A DNA stretch of 64,000 nucleotides from the NCBI GenBank assembly GCA_016787265.1, contig JAEUVF010000005.1, positions 310,001 to 374,000 of the forward strand, written 5' to 3'. Shown here piece after piece: positions 8,413 through 16,902 of this stretch (position 1 is its first letter; each line of letters opens with the position of its first letter). This DNA comes from Flavipsychrobacter sp. Its GTDB lineage: Bacteria > Bacteroidota > Bacteroidia > Chitinophagales > Chitinophagaceae. The notes beneath the pieces are model-generated. The model was not told the DNA's origin. It made no database searches and saw only the letters and a list, made by a program, of their open reading frames with translations. The translations under genes and the position numbers were made by a program.

Positions 8413-8424
8413 TGAGCAGGATCA
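8413..8424 (+). promoter_or_regulatory. TGA-N6-TCA dyad upstream of the stress-protein pair
   Basis: TGAGCAGGATCA has the half-site layout of CRP/FNR-family operators and is centred 42.5 bp before the ATG of the first universal stress protein. A promoter-like TATTTTTA (8448-8455) would place the transcription start next to the ATG, so the dyad would sit near -41.5. A single 6-base dyad can occur by chance. Confidence 0.35.
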
Positions 8425-8460
8425 GTTTTTAAACAGGGTGTAGATTCTATTTTTAAACCT

Positions 8461-9300
8461 ATGAAAAAGTTTCTGGTTGTACTGGATGGATTTCAACTTT
8501 CGATGGGAACTGTTGAATTTGCGATCCGTCTGGCGAAGTCGGAAGCAGCCCAACTGGTGGGCCTGTTTCCTGAAGAGCCCGCTTATCGAAGTTTCGATAT
8601 GTACCGGGTGATCATGGGCGCTTCTGATGTGGACCAAACCATTCAAAACCTCGACAAGCTGGATGAAGCCAAAAGAGAGGAGGCTGTGAGCCAGTTTCAG
8701 TCCGCCTGTGAAAAGGCAGAAATTGCTTTTTCCATTCATAGAGACCGAAGATTGATTGACCGGGTAGTGCTTGAAGAAAGCACCTATGCGGATCTGCTGA
8801 TTATTTGCAAACAGGAACGTTTTTCGACTGCAGAAGAAGAGATCCCATCCGTTTTTTTACAGAAACTGATGGCATCCAGTTTTTGTCCAGTGTTGGTAGT
8901 ACCCCCTGCCTACCAACCGGTGGATGAGGTATTCATTCTGTATGATGGAAAACCATCATCTGTATTCGCAGCTAAGCATTTCCGTTATATCCTGCCAGAA
9001 CTGGCAGCAACTCCCAACGTACAGATCGTAACCGTATACCCGGAGGGAGAATCCAGTCACCTGCCCAATAACAAGCTGATGCGGGACTTTGTAAGCAGAA
9101 CCTTCCCCTACGCTAACTATATTCAATTGAGAGGATCATCAGAGGAGCAGATCAAAGGATATGTCCGCAACAACAGTGGCAACGAATTACTGGTGGTTGG
9201 CGCTTATAGAAGATCTGATCTTTCGAGATGGTTTAAGTCCAGTATGGCCGATGTTCTTTTAAAGGATCTGAACAATCCCGTCTTTATTGCTCATCATTAA
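8461..9300 (+). CDS. universal stress protein, tandem UspA domains
   Basis: A 279-residue cytosolic protein with two UspA-like alpha/beta domains. The first begins MKKFLVVLDGFQLSMGTVEFAIRLA and ends FCPVLVVPP near residue 150; the second runs to the end, where LLVVGAYRRSDLSRWFKSSMADVLL resembles the C-terminal nucleotide-loop region. Neither domain shows the full GxxGx9G(S/T) ATP motif, so it is probably a non-ATP-binding member. The second stress protein follows after 9 bp, forming a two-gene unit. In many bacteria such pairs respond to redox or starvation, and the dyad upstream fits that idea. Confidence 0.88.
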   Translation: MKKFLVVLDGFQLSMGTVEFAIRLAKSEAAQLVGLFPEEPAYRSFDMYRVIMGASDVDQTIQNLDKLDEAKREEAVSQFQSACEKAEIAFSIHRDRRLIDRVVLEESTYADLLIICKQERFSTAEEEIPSVFLQKLMASSFCPVLVVPPAYQPVDEVFILYDGKPSSVFAAKHFRYILPELAATPNVQIVTVYPEGESSHLPNNKLMRDFVSRTFPYANYIQLRGSSEEQIKGYVRNNSGNELLVVGAYRRSDLSRWFKSSMADVLLKDLNNPVFIAHH

Positions 9301-9309
9301 ATTAGTAGT

Positions 9310-10161
9310 ATGCTGAAACGATTTTTAGTGCCCACCGATTTTTCCCCTACCTCCGAAAGAGCATTCAAATATGCACTGGAACTGGCATCCAGAACAGGCG
9401 GTACGGTTGTGCTTTATCATTTATGTACCCCGGTGGAGTCGGGTTATATTGATAATATGACCAAACTCGATGCGTATAACAAACAGATGGAAGCCGACCT
9501 GTTGAAAGAACTCAACCGGATGGCGGACAAATACAAGGGAAATTATCCAGGACTGATCGTCTCAACCGTACTTGGGCGATCGCCTGTGGTGGATAATATC
9601 CTGGGGTTTGCCGAACATAATGCTATTGATATGATCATTATGGGCACGCAGGGTGCCAGCGGTTTGAAAAAAGCTTTGGTGGGTACCATCGCCTCCCGGG
9701 TTATCGAAAAGAGTGATTTACCCGTGCTGATGATCCCGGAACGATATGAATGGAAACTGCCAAAGACCCTGGTACTGGCAACCGACTACCAGGCTGCCGA
9801 TAAACTGGCTTTACCACTCTTATCAGGAATTGCCAATCTATTTGATGCTTCGGTTATAGTTGCCCGTTTGATGGATGGCCATATTACCCCGGATGATGCC
9901 CGGTTGGAGCAGGAACGTTTTGATGCCTATGCAGCCGGGTTGAAGGCGGAGTTCGCTGATCAGTCTATGGAATTTAAATTGATCCGTACCTCTTCGATTG
10001 TGGATGCTATGGAGCGACTGGATGATGAGATTCCTTATGACCTGCTGACCCTGGTCCGCAGAAAAAAGAACTTTCTTCAAAAGTTCCTATTTGAAAGTTT
10101 TACCCGTCATATGGCTTATCTCACCAACCATCCCTTTATGATGGTGCCGGATAGCGAATAA
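9310..10161 (+). CDS. universal stress protein, tandem UspA domains
   Basis: A 283-residue paralogue of the preceding gene. The first domain starts MLKRFLVPTDFSPTSERAFKYAL and contains the ATP-binding loop GTQGASGLKKALVGT (GxxGx9G followed by T), then the closing strand LPVLMIPE, so it should bind ATP. The second domain (from about residue 155) is divergent, with LVLATDYQAADKLALPLL at its start and HPFMMVP at its end. The two paralogues probably act together; no target is indicated. Confidence 0.9.
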   Translation: MLKRFLVPTDFSPTSERAFKYALELASRTGGTVVLYHLCTPVESGYIDNMTKLDAYNKQMEADLLKELNRMADKYKGNYPGLIVSTVLGRSPVVDNILGFAEHNAIDMIIMGTQGASGLKKALVGTIASRVIEKSDLPVLMIPERYEWKLPKTLVLATDYQAADKLALPLLSGIANLFDASVIVARLMDGHITPDDARLEQERFDAYAAGLKAEFADQSMEFKLIRTSSIVDAMERLDDEIPYDLLTLVRRKKNFLQKFLFESFTRHMAYLTNHPFMMVPDSE

Positions 10162-10222
10162 TTTTTTTTGCATCGAATGGGAGTTTTTAGATTTCGGCGG
10201 TCTGAATAGAGAAGCTTGTTAT

Positions 10223-11461
10223 ATGAAGAATCTCCATTTAGTACTAATGGCTGCCTTGCTCAGCATGATTTTCGCGTGCCAGTCGCCATCCCTGAAAGAC
10301 AGTATTGATTCCAGTTTTAAAGTAGCTGCAGAACGATACGATAGCCTGCTGGTAACTGCAACTGACCTTAAACGTTATCCGCATTCGTTTACCCCTGCCG
10401 GTGAGATCTTCTATTTTGGAATCGACGAATGGACTGGTGGTTTCTGGCCTGGTGCCCTCTGGTATATGTATGAATACACGGGTGATGCAAAATGGAAAGA
10501 TGCGGCGCTCAAATGGACGGCCTCACTGGAATCCAACCAGTATAATACCCGGCACCACGATATTGGTTTCATGATGTTTTCAAGTTATGGAAACGGACTT
10601 CGTATTACCGGTGACAGCTCTTACAAACCAATCCTCATTCAGTCTGCCAAATCACTCTGTGAACGCTATTCTCCCATTGTGGGGAGCATTCAATCCTGGA
10701 ATGCCAGGCCTTCCATTGATAAAAAGAACCAGTGGAATTTCCCGGTAATCATGGACAACATGATGAACCTGGAACTGCTTTTCTGGGCGGCCAAAGAAAC
10801 CGGGGATAGCAATTTCTACAATATCGCCGTTCAGCATGCTAAAACCACACAAAAAAATCATATACGTACTGATTTTGGTTCCTACCATGTTGTGAATTAT
10901 GATACCGCATCAGGTGAAGTATTACATCGTCAGACGCTTCAGGGCTTTTCAGATGAATCCACCTGGGCGCGCGGACAGGCGTGGGGTATCTATGGTTTTA
11001 CAACTGTTTATCGCTTTACCAAAGACAGCAGTTTTTTAACTACCGCAAAAGGATTGGCCAATTTTTTCCTGAAACATAAAAATCTGCCAGCTGACAAAGT
11101 TCCGCTGTGGGATTTCAATGTGGGTGAAGAAGGATTTAAGCCCGACTGGAATTTTGACCCCGCAAAATTTCCTGAAACACCGCGGGATGCGTCTGCTGCT
11201 GCGATTGCTGCATCTGCCTTGTTGGAATTAAGTGATTATTGCAGTGGTGAAGAGCAGCAATATTATAAAAATGCTGCAAGCGATATCCTGGCTTCACTCA
11301 GTAAGGAACCTTATCTGAATACCGACAAAGCCAACCCGTATTTTGTTTTAAAAAACTGTGTTGGAAATCTGCCGGCAGGAAGAGAAATCAATGTGCCACT
11401 GATCTATGCGGATTATTATTTTCTCGAAGCCATGCACCGATGGTTGAATAGAAACAAATAA
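10223..11461 (+). CDS. GH88 unsaturated glucuronyl hydrolase, lipoprotein
   Basis: Hydrolyses unsaturated uronyl residues from oligosaccharides released by polysaccharide lyases. The 412 residues start with a lipoprotein signal (SMIFAC, acylated Cys19). The (alpha/alpha)6 barrel is recognisable from GIDEWTGGFWPGALWYMYEYTG (66-87), HHDIGFMMFSSYGNG with Asp113, and VIMDNMMNLELLFWA with Asp178; these two Asp match the catalytic pair of the family. The C-terminal part has STWARGQAWGIYGF and RDASAAAIAASALLEL. Lying 49 bp upstream of the ECF sigma gene on the same strand, it suggests that the SusC/D system handles a uronate-containing glycan. Confidence 0.92.
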   Translation: MKNLHLVLMAALLSMIFACQSPSLKDSIDSSFKVAAERYDSLLVTATDLKRYPHSFTPAGEIFYFGIDEWTGGFWPGALWYMYEYTGDAKWKDAALKWTASLESNQYNTRHHDIGFMMFSSYGNGLRITGDSSYKPILIQSAKSLCERYSPIVGSIQSWNARPSIDKKNQWNFPVIMDNMMNLELLFWAAKETGDSNFYNIAVQHAKTTQKNHIRTDFGSYHVVNYDTASGEVLHRQTLQGFSDESTWARGQAWGIYGFTTVYRFTKDSSFLTTAKGLANFFLKHKNLPADKVPLWDFNVGEEGFKPDWNFDPAKFPETPRDASAAAIAASALLELSDYCSGEEQQYYKNAASDILASLSKEPYLNTDKANPYFVLKNCVGNLPAGREINVPLIYADYYFLEAMHRWLNRNK

Positions 11462-11465
11462 TGAA

Positions 11466-11495
11466 TTGAACGTATTCGGAAATACAATACATTTG
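11466..11495 (+). promoter_or_regulatory. promoter for the ECF sigma factor gene
   Basis: TTG at 11466-11468, a 19-bp spacer, then a perfect TACATTTG at 11488-11495, 14 bp before the ATG at 11510. This is a textbook Bacteroidota housekeeping promoter and separates GH88 from the regulatory genes. Confidence 0.7.
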
Positions 11496-11509
11496 AATGC
11501 TACAACCGA

Positions 11510-12082
11510 ATGCCCCAGGAAAATCTGACCATACTGACTGACGCTGAATTGCTCGATGCCCTGAAAACCGATAACAGTCTTGCGTTTGATGCGCTTTATG
11601 AACGCTACTGGTTATTCGTATACCAGGCTGCATTCAAAAGGCTGCGGGATGAATCAGCAGCAGAAGATATTACCCAGGATATATTTCTTCAACTTTGGCT
11701 TCGGCGGCAGGAGCTGCAAATTGAGTACCTGAAATCCTACCTGTTAACCTCTGTTCGCAACAATGTACTGAAGCGGATGGAAAAGGAAAACAGGATCATG
11801 CCCGTGGATAAACTCCTGGAAGAAATTACTATTCATAAAGGAGCAGCCGATGCGGCAGTCATTGAAAAAGAATTAAAGCGCTTATACGATAACGTTATCT
11901 CCACGCTTCCAAAAGCGCAGCAGCAGATATTCCGGATGCGGTACGAACAGGATCTGAATACGGCAGAAATTGCTGAACAATTGCAATTATCAAGAAAAAC
12001 GGTTCAGAACCAATTGGGTAAATCTGTTCAGCAGTTGAAGGAGTCGCTGTTATTCTGGGCCATCCTCTTCTTTATGAAATAA
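11510..12082 (+). CDS. ECF RNA polymerase sigma factor (FecI-like)
   Basis: A 190-residue sigma-70 family factor. Region 2 is visible as LAFDALYERYWLFVYQAAFKRL plus DITQDIFLQLWLRR; region 4 as LPKAQQQIFRMRYEQDL followed by the helix-turn-helix AEIAEQLQLSRKTVQNQLG. It is followed by a FecR-type anti-sigma gene and an STN-containing SusC, the standard trans-envelope signalling set of Bacteroidota glycan loci. The likely target is the SusC promoter. It has its own housekeeping promoter, so basal expression is expected. Confidence 0.94.
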   Translation: MPQENLTILTDAELLDALKTDNSLAFDALYERYWLFVYQAAFKRLRDESAAEDITQDIFLQLWLRRQELQIEYLKSYLLTSVRNNVLKRMEKENRIMPVDKLLEEITIHKGAADAAVIEKELKRLYDNVISTLPKAQQQIFRMRYEQDLNTAEIAEQLQLSRKTVQNQLGKSVQQLKESLLFWAILFFMK

Positions 12083-12143
12083 AGTTCACGGTTGGATGGG
12101 ATTTTTTGCTGTTTTCCGGTCTATATAGAAAGTGTTGTTGCGT

Positions 12144-13298
12144 ATGGATCACTCTTTTTTACGTGAACTTTTGAAAAAATACCGGGAAGGCAAAGCCAGT
12201 CCGGATGAAATCAAATTGTTACATACCTACTACGACGCTTTTGAATTAACCGAAGCGGATCAAACCAGTTCTGATTCAGCAATCAATGAAAGAAAGGGTC
12301 GAATCAAGTATGCCATCGATCAGGCTATTGTACACCAGGAGCAGGTGCTTCCTGTTCGTAAATTCCGTTTGCGTACCTGGCTGATAGCTGCGGCACTTGT
12401 GCTGGCAGCAGGATCCGGAATTTTCTGGTGGATGGAGAACAGGCCAGCGGATACCCAGGTTGCTGAAGTTTCATCCAGATCATCCCGGCCTGATATTGCT
12501 CCGGGTACAAACCGCGCAGTGCTGGTACTGGCGGATGGTTCATCCGTATTACTGGATGATGCAGAACAAGGGGAGTTATCCCGCCAGGCAAATGCTATCA
12601 TCAACAAAACTGCAGATGGTCAGATCGTATATGAAAACCAGACAGGCGCTGAACTGGTTCCCCTTGTATACAATACTATTTCTACTCCAAGGGCTGGTCA
12701 ATACCGGCTGACTCTTACTGATGGCACTAAAGTATGGCTGAATGCGGCTACCAGTCTGCAATTTCCGGCCAGTTTTCCGGGTAAGGAACGTCGTGTTAAA
12801 TTAACCGGGGAAGCCTATTTTGAAGTAGCCTCCAATGCTTCACAGCCTTTTATTGTGGAAACACCGCAGCAGTCAATTGAAGTGCTGGGAACACATTTCA
12901 ATGTGAATGCATATGAAGAGGAAACGCAAACCAAAACAACCTTGCTGGAAGGCAAGGTGAAAGTGCAAACGGGCAGTTCTGTCAGGGTGATAAAACCCGG
13001 TGAGCAGGCAGCTTCCATGCAGCCTGGCTCTCTCCGTGTTAGCGAGGCAGACACGGAAGAAGCGATTGCCTGGAAGAATGGTTATTTCAAATTCAATAAA
13101 GCAGATATACAAACCATCATGCGCCAGCTTGAAAGATGGTATGATGTGGATGTCGAATACCAGGGTGCTGTACCAACGGATCTGTTTGTTGGTAAAATTA
13201 ACCGGAGTGAAAATATTTCCGGTGTACTAAGAATACTTGAATTGAGTAAAGTGCAATTCAAAATTGTAAACCGTAAAATAATTGTAGGAAACAAATAA
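12144..13298 (+). CDS. FecR-family anti-sigma factor
   Basis: An inner-membrane signal relay of 384 residues. The ATG at 12144 (MDHSFLRELLKKYREGKAS) is preferred over a GTG 12 bp upstream. It has a cytoplasmic N-terminal helical domain for sigma binding, one membrane segment (WLIAAALVLAAGSGIFWWM, about residues 77-95), and a periplasmic FecR domain with TISTPRAGQYRLTLTDGTK and RRVKLTGEAYFEV. A C-terminal DUF4974-type domain (YFKFNKADIQTIMRQLERWYDV) resembles the STN fold. It lies between the sigma gene and susC. Binding of ligand to SusC is expected to be passed through the STN domain to this protein. Confidence 0.94.
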   Translation: MDHSFLRELLKKYREGKASPDEIKLLHTYYDAFELTEADQTSSDSAINERKGRIKYAIDQAIVHQEQVLPVRKFRLRTWLIAAALVLAAGSGIFWWMENRPADTQVAEVSSRSSRPDIAPGTNRAVLVLADGSSVLLDDAEQGELSRQANAIINKTADGQIVYENQTGAELVPLVYNTISTPRAGQYRLTLTDGTKVWLNAATSLQFPASFPGKERRVKLTGEAYFEVASNASQPFIVETPQQSIEVLGTHFNVNAYEEETQTKTTLLEGKVKVQTGSSVRVIKPGEQAASMQPGSLRVSEADTEEAIAWKNGYFKFNKADIQTIMRQLERWYDVDVEYQGAVPTDLFVGKINRSENISGVLRILELSKVQFKIVNRKIIVGNK

Positions 13299-13431
13299 CG
13301 AATCAGGCTGACTGATACAAAAAAACCGGAAGTGCTACCAACACAACCGGTTTGTCCCTTTCGGGTCGCTTGGATCAGATGGTAAATAGTCTCGCGAAAG
13401 AATCTATTTCTTAACCAAACTGTTCAAATGT

Positions 13432-16400
13432 ATGCAAATTAACGTTATCGGCCGGCGCCGATGGAAGATCAGTATGCCGGCTCTCAAAACGGTTTTGTAC
13501 ATGAAACTGACTGCTGCTTTTTTATTATTGGGATGCCTGCAACTTAGTGCAAACGGCTTCTCACAAAAGGTAACACTGGCCGGTAAAAACATCAGCCTGG
13601 AAAAAGCGCTTGTCGAAATTGGCGAGCAATCCGGCTATTTTTTCTTTTACCGGTACAATGAATTGAAAAATGCTACACCTCTCAACATCCGGTTGAAGAA
13701 TGTACCATTGAAAACCGCACTGGAAGAGCTGTTCCGTGATCAGCCTTTCAGTTATGCCATTGATAATAAAACTATCGTGGTGGTTCGGAAACAAACGGAT
13801 ATCAAAAATCCGTTACCTGAATTGCCGCCGGTTGACATCAGGGGGCGTGTGGTGGATGAACGCGGTAATCCTATGCCAGGTGCAACCGTTCGGGTGAAGG
13901 GAACCAACAATGCAACCGTGTCCAATGCGGAGGGTGAGTTTTCCATACCTGATCTTCCGGATGGAACGGTGCTGGTAATCACCTATACCGGTTACCTGAT
14001 GCAGGAAGTGGTTCTTAAAAAAAATCAACCCATTCGTATTGTTCTGAAAGAAGATGATAACAGCCTGAAATCGGTTGTGGTAGTGGGTTATGGCACGCAG
14101 GAAAGAAAAGATATCACCGGTGCAGTGGCTTCTCTTCCTTCAAAAAAAATCAAGGATCAGCCGGTTACTTCCATGGATGCTGCATTAGCCGGACAAATAG
14201 CTGGTGTGCAGGTTGCACAAACTACGGGTACTCCCGGTGGCGGTGTTACTGTTCGGGTTCGTGGTGCCGGTTCTCTGACAGCCGGAAACGAACCACTGTA
14301 TGTTATCGATGGTTTTCCTGTTACCAGTGATTATAACCAGACCAATAACCCGCTCAATTCCATCAACCCGAATGATATTGAATCGGTTCAGGTGTTGAAA
14401 GATGCATCTGCCACAGCAATTTATGGTTCAAGAGGTTCAAACGGTGTGATCATCATCACAACCAAATCAGGCAAGTCGGGAACATCCCGGGTGAACCTTG
14501 ATATGTTTACCGGCTTCCAGGAAGTAGCTAAGAAAATCGACATGCTGGATGCGCAGGGCTTTGCCAATTACATCAATGAAACCCGCAACAATGCCTGGGT
14601 GGACCGGGGCGGTTCTGTTACAGATAACAACACTGTCCGCAACAATGTGTTGTATCGTCTTCCTCCATTTTTAGCTGACCCCGCTGCATTGGGAAAGGGT
14701 ACCGACTGGCAGGATGAAATTTTTCAGAAAGCCCCGATCAGAAATGTACAGTTAAGTTTCTCCGGTGGCAATGAAAAAACAAAATATTATATGTCGGCCG
14801 GTTATCTCGACCAGGACGGTGTAGTGATCAATGGCAATTTCAAACGCTATAGTTTTAAATTGAATGTTGAGTCGCAGGTTTCAGATCGCATTAAAGTAGG
14901 TGCAAACCTTACTCCCAGTTTTACCACCAGTGATGTGGTAGAAGCGGAAGGGCATTGGAGTGGAGGTGCGATGATCCTTTCAGCATTATTGATGGCACCA
15001 CATCTGCCGGTATATAATCCGGATGGTTCCTATACGAACGCCCTTAATCTGGGTTATGGTTTCAGCAGTGTGGAGAACCCCGTGAAATCAGCTAAAGAGC
15101 GGGTGAATAAATGGAATCGCATGCGGCTCCTGGGAACCGGTTTCGCGGAAGTAGAGCTGCTGAAAGACCTGAAATTTAAAATACTGGTGGGTGCTGATTT
15201 TGCTTCTGGAAGAAACAGAACATTTATTCCTTCCATCGTAGGCAGGGATGGTGCGCCTCCGCCTTCTATTCCTGTTGGAACCTCCACTACCAATCAATCC
15301 ATCAACTGGTTATCGGAATATACACTGGCTTATAAAAAATCAATCGACCGTCACCAGTTTGATGCCTTACTCGGTTATACAGCACAGAAAGATAATTTCG
15401 AAAGTAATTTTGTATCTGCTACCAATTTTCCCAATGATAATGTACAAACTATCAATGCAGGTATAATTAATGGCGGCAGCTCCGATCAACAGCAATGGGC
15501 CTTACTTTCTTACCTGGCTCGTGTGAACTATAGCTTTGACCGTAAGTATCTGTTGACGGCAACTATTCGTCGTGATGGCTCCTCCCGTTTCGGCGCTAAC
15601 AACAAATGGGGTACGTTCCCGTCGGTTTCTGCCGGCTGGAGAATTTCAGATGAATCCTTTATGCAGGGCATTAACTGGATGGATGAATTGCGTCTTCGCG
15701 CCAGTTATGGTGTAACCGGTAATAATTTCATAGGCAACTATGCACATATTGCTTTGTTGTCTGCACAGAATTATATCCTGGGTACAGGATCGGGACAGGA
15801 AGTGAATGGCTTGTATCCAAGCACTTTTGGTAACGTTAACCTGGGTTGGGAAATGAACAAGCAGCTTGATCTTGGTTTCGAGTTGGGAGTATTCAACAAC
15901 CGGGTAGTGTTGACTGCTGATTATTACGACAAGCGCACTTCCAAACTGTTGCTGAATGTACCGGTTCCTTCACTCACCGGATTTACTACCGCCACACAAA
16001 ACATTGGAAAGATCCGCAACCATGGTGTTGAACTGAGTCTGGCTACTAAAAACACAGTAGGTGCATTCAAATGGAATACCGATATCAATGTATCCTTCAA
16101 CCGGAACAAAGTATTGGCCCTGGGTCCGGAAGGAGCACCCATCTTCGGAAACTACCAGTTGAACTCCAGTCATAAAACAGAGATCGGTCAGCCGATGGGG
16201 AATTTTTATGGCTACAAAGTGATTGGTGTGTTTCAGGATGCAGCTGATTTGGAGAAGAGCCCCAGGTTTGCAGATTCCCAGCCTGGACATTTGAAGTTTG
16301 AAGACATAAACGGAGACGGTGTATTGTCAACAGATGATCGCACCATACTGGGAAATCCTTTCCCGGATATGACTTTCGGTATCAACAATAATTTTTCCTA

Positions 16401-16884
16401 CAAAGGATTTGAATTGAATATTCTCCTGCAGGGTGTACAGGGATTTGAAGTGATGAACCTGGGCCGCCGTTTCTATGCCAACTATGCCGGAACCGGAAAT
16501 GGTTCTGCAGATATGTTGAATGCATGGCGTTCACCCCAGGATCCGGGTAATGGAAATGTACCTCGTCTGAATCGCGACCTGGCACGTTATACCAGCAGCA
16601 ATGCGAGTGCAAATATTACATCGCTGTTTGTGGAGGATGCATCCTTCCTGCGTATCCGGAATGTTTCATTGGGTTATAACCTGAACGAAAAATTGGCCTC
16701 TCTGATTCGTGCGCGATCTGCACGCCTGTATGTAAGTGCGCAAAACCTGCACACATTCACCAGCTACAAAGGTTATAATCCGGAAGTGAGTGTAACCGGT
16801 GCAAGTACCCTGACACCTGGCGTTGACTATGGTGGTTATCCGGTAGCACGCACGTTCACGGTAGGTTTAAATCTGGGCTTCTAA
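13432..16884 (+). CDS. SusC/RagA TonB-linked outer membrane transporter with STN domain
   Basis: A 1150-residue outer-membrane importer. After a signal region (KLTAAFLLLGCLQLSANGFSQ, about residues 25-45) it has an STN/secretin-like domain (roughly 52-120), a carboxypeptidase-regulatory-like domain (IRGRVVDERGNPMPGATVRVKG, starting near 134), the SusC signature VVVVGYGTQERKDITGAV, a plug (PLYVIDGFPV and QVLKDASATAIYGSRGSNGV) and a 22-stranded barrel ending VARTFTVGLNLGF. The STN domain marks it as a signalling receptor for the FecR upstream. The 133 bp before it contain no TAnnTTTG box, consistent with use of the ECF sigma factor, and an imperfect AAACCGG/CCGGTTT stem at about 13323-13354. 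First gene of the catabolic operon. Confidence 0.95.
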   Translation: MQINVIGRRRWKISMPALKTVLYMKLTAAFLLLGCLQLSANGFSQKVTLAGKNISLEKALVEIGEQSGYFFFYRYNELKNATPLNIRLKNVPLKTALEELFRDQPFSYAIDNKTIVVVRKQTDIKNPLPELPPVDIRGRVVDERGNPMPGATVRVKGTNNATVSNAEGEFSIPDLPDGTVLVITYTGYLMQEVVLKKNQPIRIVLKEDDNSLKSVVVVGYGTQERKDITGAVASLPSKKIKDQPVTSMDAALAGQIAGVQVAQTTGTPGGGVTVRVRGAGSLTAGNEPLYVIDGFPVTSDYNQTNNPLNSINPNDIESVQVLKDASATAIYGSRGSNGVIIITTKSGKSGTSRVNLDMFTGFQEVAKKIDMLDAQGFANYINETRNNAWVDRGGSVTDNNTVRNNVLYRLPPFLADPAALGKGTDWQDEIFQKAPIRNVQLSFSGGNEKTKYYMSAGYLDQDGVVINGNFKRYSFKLNVESQVSDRIKVGANLTPSFTTSDVVEAEGHWSGGAMILSALLMAPHLPVYNPDGSYTNALNLGYGFSSVENPVKSAKERVNKWNRMRLLGTGFAEVELLKDLKFKILVGADFASGRNRTFIPSIVGRDGAPPPSIPVGTSTTNQSINWLSEYTLAYKKSIDRHQFDALLGYTAQKDNFESNFVSATNFPNDNVQTINAGIINGGSSDQQQWALLSYLARVNYSFDRKYLLTATIRRDGSSRFGANNKWGTFPSVSAGWRISDESFMQGINWMDELRLRASYGVTGNNFIGNYAHIALLSAQNYILGTGSGQEVNGLYPSTFGNVNLGWEMNKQLDLGFELGVFNNRVVLTADYYDKRTSKLLLNVPVPSLTGFTTATQNIGKIRNHGVELSLATKNTVGAFKWNTDINVSFNRNKVLALGPEGAPIFGNYQLNSSHKTEIGQPMGNFYGYKVIGVFQDAADLEKSPRFADSQPGHLKFEDINGDGVLSTDDRTILGNPFPDMTFGINNNFSYKGFELNILLQGVQGFEVMNLGRRFYANYAGTGNGSADMLNAWRSPQDPGNGNVPRLNRDLARYTSSNASANITSLFVEDASFLRIRNVSLGYNLNEKLASLIRARSARLYVSAQNLHTFTSYKGYNPEVSVTGASTLTPGVDYGGYPVARTFTVGLNLGF

Positions 16885-16902
16885 TCACTAAACTGACGAA
16901 AC

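Noticed and set aside
13319..13355. Terminator or attenuator between fecR and susC
   Set aside because: The AAACCGG/CCGGTTT stem is short, has a long loop and no T-run; noted only in the susC entry.
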